A stretch of 14,248 nt of DNA from assembly GCA_038110535.1 (NCBI GenBank), contig JAYNJW010000043.1:1-14248 (forward strand), given 5' to 3'. Within the stretch, counting starts at the first letter, position 1. The number at the start of each line of letters is the position of its first letter. Of this stretch, positions 7,310 to 13,163 are shown one piece after another. This stretch comes from Chordibacter sp038110535 (GTDB lineage Bacteria > Verrucomicrobiota > Verrucomicrobiia > Opitutales > Seribacteraceae). The position numbers were made by a program, and so were the translations under genes. The notes under the pieces were generated by a model that did no database searches, was not told the DNA's origin, and saw only the letters and a list, made by a program, of their open reading frames with translations.

Positions 7310-8023
7310 TCAGGCAATATTTTGGTCGTGGACTGACCAAGAAGTGACCCACTCGGGGTTTTGGTAGGCATCGGCTAATTGGGAAAGGAAAAGATCCCGC
7401 TCAACCACCCGGGCCCCCAGAGACTGGAGAAATGGGTTGGGTACCTGACAATCGATAAACTGAAATTTATTGGCTCTGGCAATATTCACCAATTTGGCCA
7501 TGCATACCTTGGAAGCCTCCGGGACCAAATGAAACATCGATTCCCCAAAAAATGCCCGGCCGATGCACAGTCCATAAAGTCCACCTACTAGTTTGCCATC
7601 TAGGTAGGCCTCAATCGAATGGGCAATTCCCTGATGGTGGAGCAAGCTGTAATCAATCACCATGTCTGGCTCTATCCAACTGCTCTCCTGCCGGGGTCTT
7701 TTGATCCTAGCACATGCCCGCATAACTTCGGTAAAAGCATGATCAATTTTGATCTCAAATAATTTTCTTTTTATTGCCCGGGCCAAGCTGCGGGAAATTT
7801 TGAACTCTTTTGGATAAAGCAACATTCTGGGATTGGGTGAGTACCAACACCATAGATGGGGAGGTTGGTCCATTTTCATCCATGGGAAAATGCCCTGTCG
7901 ATAAGCCGCAATCAACCGGGAAGTACCCAGTTGTCTACTGACCGCCAAAAGTCCATGATCGTCAGCATACTTCGGATCGGGAAAATCTACCGGATTTTCG
8001 TCGTCCAGGAAGACCAGTCCCAT
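7310..8023 (-). CDS. aat: Leucyl/phenylalanyl-tRNA--protein transferase
   Basis: Transfers Leu or Phe from aminoacyl-tRNA to proteins with N-terminal Lys or Arg, making primary N-degrons for ClpS/ClpAP. The protein is 237 residues, the family norm. From the ATG: LIAAYRQGIFPW at about 37-48, YSPNPR at 61-66, SSWIEPDMV at 114-122, GLYG..GRAFFGESMF at 148-164 and IDCQ at 190-193. The conserved Trp116, Glu161, Asp191 and Gln193 of the acceptor and catalytic region are present. Oddities: the usual GLLAxGGDLS reads GLLAVSRQLG, losing the glycine pair, and one or two residues are inserted before YSPNPR. A GTG sits directly before the ATG at 8023; I chose the ATG. It follows the phosphoesterase by about 20 bp. 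Confidence 0.95.
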   Translation of the reverse strand: MGLVFLDDENPVDFPDPKYADDHGLLAVSRQLGTSRLIAAYRQGIFPWMKMDQPPHLWCWYSPNPRMLLYPKEFKISRSLARAIKRKLFEIKIDHAFTEVMRACARIKRPRQESSWIEPDMVIDYSLLHHQGIAHSIEAYLDGKLVGGLYGLCIGRAFFGESMFHLVPEASKVCMAKLVNIARANKFQFIDCQVPNPFLQSLGARVVERDLFLSQLADAYQNPEWVTSWSVHDQNIA

Positions 8024-8044
8024 CACAGAAAAAGTACCAAAGTT

Positions 8045-8980
8045 TTAAGATATTCCACTTATTTTGAGCAGACAAATTTCGGGTCGGCAATTCAATCGCA
8101 TGCCATAAAGGTTTCCCACCCCACGGGTAATGTGAATGATCCTTCCTTTCCAGTTAAAGGTTCCATCAATCATAGATTTGTCCTTTACCGGAGCAAAGGG
8201 GGCATGATTTTCTAGTGGTACTTTAAATTGTCCACCGTGGGTATGACCAGCGAGCATCATGTCCCAACGGTATTCGATCAAAGCCTCTTTCGCATCGGGG
8301 TTGTGATTGAGCAGGAAGACTGGTCTGTCTGGACTTTTTTCCGGGGCTGATAATCGGTCCAGGCAACTATGTGGCCGGCATTCTTTTGACCAAAAATCAC
8401 CTAGCCCAACGAGGTCAATATTTTGTCCTTTCAGATAGATTTCCCTTCGCTCATTTTCCAGGACTGAGATTTTTGCAGATTGCAAAAGGCTTTTTACCTG
8501 TTGGTTGGTGGAAAACCCTCCATGTTTGCTTGCCCAACTTCCCCCATCATGGTTGCCGAGACAGGCAAAGGTTGGTACTTTGGCGGCAAAGAATCCCAAG
8601 AGTTTCTGGAACTTGATTAATTCCGCAGCATCCGGTTTGTCGGTAATAAAATCGCCGGTGATAAAACAGACATCCGGAGCCTGATCCAACCCAGTCTTCA
8701 GAGCTTTTTCGATATAGGACAACGAGACTGCCCGGGAGAGATGAAGGTCAGATATATGCAGTAAGCGAAGCTTGGTCTTAGGGTGCAACCTCTTGAGCAT
8801 GATTTCTTTTTCGGACACCTCTAGCCATTGTGCTTCAAAGGAAAGATACCCCACAGATGCCAGTAGGCCAGTTCCTGCGAGCAGGGTGGATTTTAACCAG
8901 TCCCTGCGGGTAAATTCTTGATATCTTTTAGCCCGTTTCTTTTCAAGCTCCCGATGAAAATCCGGAGTGTCTTGGCTCAT
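8045..8980 (-). CDS. yaeI: Tat-signal calcineurin-like metallophosphoesterase, YaeI/LpxG family
   Basis: A 311-residue dimetal phosphoesterase. Metal-site motifs occur in order: DLH at 78-80, GD at 109-110, GNHD at 142-145, NHNPD at 226-230 and GHTHGGQ at 245-251. The C-terminal APFAPVKDK and TRGVGNLYGMR segments match E. coli YaeI closely, as I recall it. The N-terminus has a charged stretch, then TRRDWLKS (24-31) and a hydrophobic segment to about 46, a plausible twin-arginine signal or anchor that would place the domain outside the cytoplasm. The chlamydial member of this family, LpxG (CT461), cleaves UDP-2,3-diacylglucosamine in lipid A synthesis; a similar role here is possible but inferred. 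The ATG at 8980 overlaps the hisS stop by 4 nt (ATGA), preferred over a start 33 nt upstream inside hisS. Confidence 0.9.
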   Translation of the reverse strand: MSQDTPDFHRELEKKRAKRYQEFTRRDWLKSTLLAGTGLLASVGYLSFEAQWLEVSEKEIMLKRLHPKTKLRLLHISDLHLSRAVSLSYIEKALKTGLDQAPDVCFITGDFITDKPDAAELIKFQKLLGFFAAKVPTFACLGNHDGGSWASKHGGFSTNQQVKSLLQSAKISVLENERREIYLKGQNIDLVGLGDFWSKECRPHSCLDRLSAPEKSPDRPVFLLNHNPDAKEALIEYRWDMMLAGHTHGGQFKVPLENHAPFAPVKDKSMIDGTFNWKGRIIHITRGVGNLYGMRLNCRPEICLLKISGIS

Positions 8981-10302
8981 GATTTTTGAGGGATTCCGCC
9001 TTCCCCGTCCCAATGCTCAATCTTTTCCACCAGTTCAGTAATCGCACAATTTTCTTCGCTACCACTCCGTAAATCTTTCACCTTCACCATTGCTTGATTA
9101 ACCTCGTCTTCTCCGAGAATAATGGCATAGCGAGCACCTGATTTTCCCGCATCCTTAAATTGTTTACCAAACCCTGCTGCCTTGAGGGAATAACTGGTGG
9201 AGTGTCCGGCCTTGCGCAACCGGCTGGATAATCGTAGTCCCAACTCCCTTTCGTTTTCTAAAAACAACAGAAAAAGATCGGGAGCTATAATATAGCGGGG
9301 TAGGAGATTGTTTGTTTTCAGGCAGTCACTAAGGGTCATATCTCCGATAGCAAATCCGGCAGCGGGCAGGTCGCAATTGCCGGATAATTTTTGGATCAAA
9401 TGATCATACCTTCCTCCACCGGCCAGAGCTCTTCCCTGACCCGATGCTTCGAAGGCTTCGTAAACAAACCCCGTGTAATAGGCAAGGCCTCGCACGATCG
9501 AGAGATCGACTTTGATCATGGGATCGCATCCATGGGCAGACAGTCGATCCATCAGGTTTCTCCATTGTTCCGCTCTTTCCTTACCTTGTTTTCCACAATC
9601 TTCCAACCGGACACCTATATCTTCGAGGCTGTTCAGTGCCTTGATTTGCTGGATTTTTTCAAAAAGCTCTATTCCCCGGTTGGGGATGGCCGATTCAAGG
9701 GATTCGATCGTTTGCTCAGGTTTTCGTCTCTCGCTCTTATCAATTGCATCGAGGGTGGCGGGTCGGACAGATTCGGATATTCCGAGTTGATCGAGCAACA
9801 AAACCCAGGTCACCCGGTCGCTCAAACGAAGGATGACATCCTTACTGCCCAAACCAAAAGTTTCAAAAATAGAACAGAGCAGAGCGATCAATTCGGCATC
9901 CGCATCGATACCTGGTTCGCCGATCAAGTCCGCATTGAACTGATAGAACGATCGGCCTCTTCCTTTTTGGGGCCGCTCGTAGCGAAAATGTTCACCGATA
10001 TTAAACCACTTGACTGGTTTGGGCAGGGAGTTTGCCCGGGCGGCCACCATTCTTGCGAGGGTGGGGGTAAGCTCAGGTCGGAGGGCAACTTTTCTTCCCC
10101 CCTTGTCCTCGAAGTGAAACAACTGGTTGGCGATTTCCTCCCCTGATTTTTCCAGATACAAGTCCAGGGGTTCAAGCACAGGAACATCATATTCCTGAAA
10201 ATCAAAAGCTCTGGCCACCGTGCGAAATACTCGGAATAAATGATTGCGCTGGGCACAGGCATCAGGAGGGAACTCCCGAAATCCGGGTAAGGTATCAAAC
10301 AT
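8977..10302 (-). CDS. hisS: Histidyl-tRNA synthetase
   Basis: Class II aminoacyl-tRNA synthetase that charges tRNA-His. The 441 residues carry motif 1 near the N-terminus, motif 2 at about 103-126 (FRYERPQKGRGR), the histidine-specific motif RGLAYYTG at 271-278, GGGRYD at 295-300 and motif 3 at about 312-322 (LPAAGFAIGDM). An anticodon-binding domain follows from about 345. That domain, together with the intact histidine motif, argues against the HisZ paralogue, which lacks the anticodon domain. The histidine motif has Ala274 where E. coli has Asp (RGLDYY); I recall the Ala form from some bacterial and plant organellar enzymes. The ATG at 10302 has only a weak GATAGAG upstream. It sits 52 bp after the HU/IHF gene and overlaps the next gene. 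Confidence 0.97.
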   Translation of the reverse strand: MFDTLPGFREFPPDACAQRNHLFRVFRTVARAFDFQEYDVPVLEPLDLYLEKSGEEIANQLFHFEDKGGRKVALRPELTPTLARMVAARANSLPKPVKWFNIGEHFRYERPQKGRGRSFYQFNADLIGEPGIDADAELIALLCSIFETFGLGSKDVILRLSDRVTWVLLLDQLGISESVRPATLDAIDKSERRKPEQTIESLESAIPNRGIELFEKIQQIKALNSLEDIGVRLEDCGKQGKERAEQWRNLMDRLSAHGCDPMIKVDLSIVRGLAYYTGFVYEAFEASGQGRALAGGGRYDHLIQKLSGNCDLPAAGFAIGDMTLSDCLKTNNLLPRYIIAPDLFLLFLENERELGLRLSSRLRKAGHSTSYSLKAAGFGKQFKDAGKSGARYAIILGEDEVNQAMVKVKDLRSGSEENCAITELVEKIEHWDGEGGIPQKS

Positions 10303-10354
10303 ACATTTACTCTATCCGAAAATTTCTTCCCTGCAAGAGGGGGAGTGGAAAAGA

Positions 10355-10663
10355 TTAAACGGAGTCGAGGTCGAGCTTGGAAAGACCGATCTTCATTTCC
10401 TTGCCTGCCTTGAACTTCACTACTGCACGTCTCGGAATGACCACATCCTTTTCCGGTTGGTTGGGGTTTCGACCAACGCGGGATTTTCGGACCTGTACCT
10501 CAAACACTCCAAAGTTTCGCAACTCCACGTTCTGGCCGTTGACCAGACCGTGACAAATATGATCCAAGGTCTTTTGGACAATTTCAGTCACATGTTTGTG
10601 GTTATAGTTAGCGCCTTCGTAAATAGATTGGACGATTTGTCTTTTGGTCAGGTTGTTTGACAT
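10355..10663 (-). CDS. HU/IHF-family DNA-bending protein
   Basis: A 102-residue nucleoid protein of the HU/IHF fold, binding DNA as a dimer and bending it. LTKRQIV opens the helical dimerisation half (about 5-45). LRNFGVFEV at 48-56 leads into the beta-arms, and GRNP at 64-67 supplies the proline that intercalates between base pairs. PRRAVVKFKAG at 77-87 closes the arm region. The tip reads NQPEKDVV rather than the common TGE-type HU tip, and a short acidic tail LDLDSV follows. I cannot decide between HU and an IHF subunit. The start is the ATG at 10663, where homology begins; the frame extends 28 codons upstream without family resemblance. It is the first gene of the leftward run. Confidence 0.93.
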   Translation of the reverse strand: MSNNLTKRQIVQSIYEGANYNHKHVTEIVQKTLDHICHGLVNGQNVELRNFGVFEVQVRKSRVGRNPNQPEKDVVIPRRAVVKFKAGKEMKIGLSKLDLDSV

Positions 10664-10724
10664 GGGGGGTAAAACGGTTTGAAAGACTGCAATAAGGGAG
10701 TTAGGGTAAAGTATTCCATAAATT

Positions 10725-10755
10725 CCGACACACGAACGACCTGTCAAACTATTAT
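10725..10755 (+). promoter_or_regulatory. Possible promoter of the clpX-like/ubiE pair
   Basis: TATTAT (10750-10755) is a fair -10, and CCGACA (10725-10730) is a partial -35 at 19 bp. Transcription would begin near 10762, only about 4 nt before the ATG at 10766, so the message could be nearly leaderless. It overlaps the opposing -35 at 10742-10747, so the two directions may compete. The evidence is hexamer resemblance only. Confidence 0.25.
10742..10747 (-). promoter_or_regulatory. Consensus -35 hexamer for the leftward run
   Basis: Read on the minus strand this is TTGACA, an exact sigma-70 -35 match, about 80 bp upstream of the HU/IHF start. No good -10 stands at 17 bp; the best nearby is TTTATG at 19 bp. 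It lies in the 102-bp gap between divergent genes and is the only consensus hexamer I found there. Confidence 0.3.
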
Positions 10756-10765
10756 TTTATTCTAT

Positions 10766-12388
10766 ATGTCTAAAAAAGATGACGATAATCCACTGGAAGA
10801 GATCCAAAAGCAGTTGCGGGATCTCTTAAAAAACAAGAATCTACAAGTTGCTTTTGCTCCCTTCATGCAATCGATGAACCCCACGGGTGACGCTCAGGAG
10901 ACTGAAAAACCAAAGGACGGGGAAAAGAAAACAAAGGAGCCAAAGCACGATAAGGATGATCCGCTTGATGCCATTCGCTCTTTTGACCGTAAGCCCAAGG
11001 AGGTGCGTGACTACCTCGACCGTTTTGTGATTAAGCAGGAGCAGGCCAAGCGGGTGCTCTCGGTTGCGGTCTGCGATCATTACAACCACGTCCGCCGGTG
11101 CATCCAGGACGACCGGGCCCAGGCTGCTGAATATTTAAAACCAAATGTACTTCTGCTTGGGCCAACCGGGGTGGGGAAAACTTATTTGATGCGCAATGTG
11201 GCCAAGCTCATTGGGGTACCCTTTGTCAAAGCCGATGCCACCAAATTTTCCGAGACTGGATATGTGGGCAACGATGTCGATGATCTTGTGCGCGACCTAG
11301 TCAAGCAGGCGGACGGTAATGTCGAGCTTGCCCAGTACGGAATAATTTATGTCGATGAGATCGATAAAATTGCCGCGGAGGGTTCCCGGGGAGGGCGTGA
11401 TGTCTCCGGTCGGGGTGTGCAAATCAATCTACTCAAATTGATGGAAGAGACCGAGGTGAATTTGCATTCTCCTCAGGACATGATGGGACAGATGAAAGCA
11501 TTCATGGAAATGCAGCGCGGTGGCAAACCCAAGAAACCAACCATATCCACCAAAAATATCCTCTTCATTGTAAGTGGTGCCTTCGACCAACTGGCCGAAA
11601 GTGTGCGTAAACGGCTCGACCTCAATCGGATTGGTTTTGGATCATCCGAAGAAAAAGAGCTCTCGGAAAGCGGGATCAATTTTCTTAACAAGGCGGAGAC
11701 TCAGGACTTCATCAAATATGGCTTCGAGCCTGAATTTGTGGGTCGTCTTCCCGTACGGGTGGCATGTGATGAGCTTACTGAGCACGATCTGGCCGAAATT
11801 TTGCTTTCCTCTGAGGGCAATGCTCTCGATCAGTACCGTAAGGATTTTGAGGGCTATGGGATCAAGTTCGACATAGGCATTCCTGCGATTCATGAAGTTG
11901 CCAAGCTTGCCTCCAAGGAAAAAACCGGTGCCCGTGGATTGGTTACTATTCTGGAACGGATCTTTCGGGATTTCAAATTTGAACTACCCTCCACCTCGAT
12001 TCGTAAATTTTCAGTGGATGAAGAGACGGTCAACCGTCCTTCCGAAACCCTGCAATCATTAATCGAGGAAAACCAGGACCTGCTCGATGAAAATCTCTTG
12101 GAGGATGTGGACCGTTTTGTCGATTCCTTCAAGCGAGAGCATGGTCTCGAGCTCCGATTCCGCAAGGCCGCTAAGATAGCCGTGGTCAAAGAAGCATCCC
12201 GGGAAGGCCGTTCGGTACTCGCTCTCTGCGAGAAAAAATTCAAGGATTTTGAGCACGGGTTAAAAATTATTTCAAAACGTACCGGGACCAATTGCTTTGT
12301 GATTGATAAAAAAGTAGTCGACGATCCCGATAAGGAACTTTCCCGCTGGGTGGTGGAGAGCTTTTCCAGTTCGGAAGACAAAGAGTGA
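10766..12388 (+). CDS. ClpX-like AAA+ unfoldase, no zinc-binding domain, extended C-terminus
   Basis: A 540-residue AAA+ protein whose core matches ClpX. The N-terminal 66 residues are charged (Lys, Glu, Asp) and hold no cysteines, so the C4 zinc domain that binds ClpX adaptors is absent. From KPKEVRDYLDRFVIKQEQA (76-94) the ClpX core begins. Walker A GPTGVGKT is at 132-139, the pore-1 loop GYVG at 165-168, Walker B YVDEID at 195-200, the pore-2 region RDVSG at 211-215, the IGFG loop at 289-292, EFVGRLPV at 323-330 and sensor-2 GAR at 388-390. The IGF loop predicts docking to ClpP. Where ClpX has the RKH loop there is a longer methionine-rich segment (239-249). About 130 residues follow the usual ClpX end. 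The frame reaches upstream to 10679, but homology and the ATG support 10766. The stop overlaps the ubiE start by 4 nt. Probably a paralogue of a canonical ClpX. Confidence 0.88.
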   Translation: MSKKDDDNPLEEIQKQLRDLLKNKNLQVAFAPFMQSMNPTGDAQETEKPKDGEKKTKEPKHDKDDPLDAIRSFDRKPKEVRDYLDRFVIKQEQAKRVLSVAVCDHYNHVRRCIQDDRAQAAEYLKPNVLLLGPTGVGKTYLMRNVAKLIGVPFVKADATKFSETGYVGNDVDDLVRDLVKQADGNVELAQYGIIYVDEIDKIAAEGSRGGRDVSGRGVQINLLKLMEETEVNLHSPQDMMGQMKAFMEMQRGGKPKKPTISTKNILFIVSGAFDQLAESVRKRLDLNRIGFGSSEEKELSESGINFLNKAETQDFIKYGFEPEFVGRLPVRVACDELTEHDLAEILLSSEGNALDQYRKDFEGYGIKFDIGIPAIHEVAKLASKEKTGARGLVTILERIFRDFKFELPSTSIRKFSVDEETVNRPSETLQSLIEENQDLLDENLLEDVDRFVDSFKREHGLELRFRKAAKIAVVKEASREGRSVLALCEKKFKDFEHGLKIISKRTGTNCFVIDKKVVDDPDKELSRWVVESFSSSEDKE

Positions 12389-13092
12389 GCGGGCCCGATC
12401 CCGTTGCAGTAGAGGCCACTTTTTCCAGCGTGGCCCAACGCTATGATTTAGCCAACCATTGGTTGTCCGGAGGAATCGATTTTTATTGGCGAAAACGATT
12501 GGTCGGGCTTGCACAAAAAAATCATCCAACCGATATTCTGGACCTTGCCACTGGGAGCGGGGATGTTCTCTTTGCCCTTCGTCAGGGATTGGGTAATTCG
12601 GTCAACCTTACCGGGCTTGATTTTTGTGAACCTATGCTCGAGCAGGCACGGGCGAAAAGAGAGAAATATCTGCTGGGTTCTGATGCCAATCAATTTCTTC
12701 ATGGGGACTGCTTGAATCTTCCATTTGAGGATCAGAGTTTTGACCTGATTACCATCGCTTTTGGTTTGCGCAACTTGGCGGACCGGGCAAAAGGATTGGC
12801 GGAAATGCACCGGGTTCTACGACCCGGTGGTCGTCTTGTCATTCTTGAGTTCAGCCAGCCCTACCTCTGCTTCCGTCCCTTATATTATTTTTACTTAAAG
12901 GGCATCTTGCCTTGGGTTGCCCGTTGGTTAACCGGCGACCGCGATGCCTACCTTTATTTAGGTACCAGTATTGCCGGTTTTCCCAACCGTCTAGGTTTGT
13001 GTGAAGAAATCGAAAAGGCAGGATTTAAAAAGGTAAAAGCCAAAGCTCTTACTTTCTCCATCGTTGCTTTGCACCAAGCGACAAAAGAGTGA
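12385..13092 (+). CDS. ubiE: Demethylmenaquinone/2-polyprenyl-6-methoxy-benzoquinol methyltransferase
   Basis: SAM-dependent C-methyltransferase of quinone synthesis, acting at the membrane face on demethylmenaquinone (MenG) or the benzoquinol precursor of ubiquinone (UbiE). The 235 residues carry the family signatures: VAQRYDLANHWLSGGID at 16-32 with YWR at 34-36, SAM motif I DLATGSGD at 53-60, GLDFCEPML at 77-85, FGLRN at 126-130, RVLRPGG at 143-149 with LEF at 154-156, and SIAGFP at 195-200. If the host is a verrucomicrobial bacterium, menaquinone is the expected substrate, so menG would be the better name. It begins with GTG at 12385, overlapping the clpX-like stop as GTGA, and is probably translated by coupling. 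Confidence 0.95.
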   Translation: MSGPDPVAVEATFSSVAQRYDLANHWLSGGIDFYWRKRLVGLAQKNHPTDILDLATGSGDVLFALRQGLGNSVNLTGLDFCEPMLEQARAKREKYLLGSDANQFLHGDCLNLPFEDQSFDLITIAFGLRNLADRAKGLAEMHRVLRPGGRLVILEFSQPYLCFRPLYYFYLKGILPWVARWLTGDRDAYLYLGTSIAGFPNRLGLCEEIEKAGFKKVKAKALTFSIVALHQATKE

Positions 13093-13159
13093 AGTGAGAA
13101 GGGAGAATGGTGAAAGGTTAGTTCCTTGGATTTACTTCAAACTTCAATCCTCTCTCTTC
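13091..13159. repeat. Purine/pyrimidine-biased imperfect inverted repeat between convergent genes
   Basis: The purine-rich left arm GAAGTGAGAAGGGA (13091-13104) pairs imperfectly with the right arm TCCTCTCTCTTC (13148-13159) across a loop of about 43 nt. A tandem ACTTCAA ACTTCAA lies at 13134-13147. The element fills the gap between the ubiE stop and the isocitrate dehydrogenase stop. It could form a bidirectional terminator structure or be a copy of a dispersed repeat. A U-run is lacking. Confidence 0.3.
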
Positions 13160-13163
13160 AATC

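Noticed and set aside
8981..9013. Upstream start of the phosphoesterase at 9013
   Set aside because: It would overlap hisS by 37 nt; the ATG at 8980 gives a standard ATGA overlap and keeps the whole Tat-like signal.
9391..10146. 251-residue open frame on the plus strand inside hisS
   Set aside because: It is antisense to conserved HisRS motifs, its composition looks like a reversed coding frame, and it has no recognisable domain.
11890..12438. 182-residue minus-strand frame opposite the clpX-like gene
   Set aside because: It is very rich in Ser and Arg as expected of an antisense frame, and crosses the well-supported GTGA junction.
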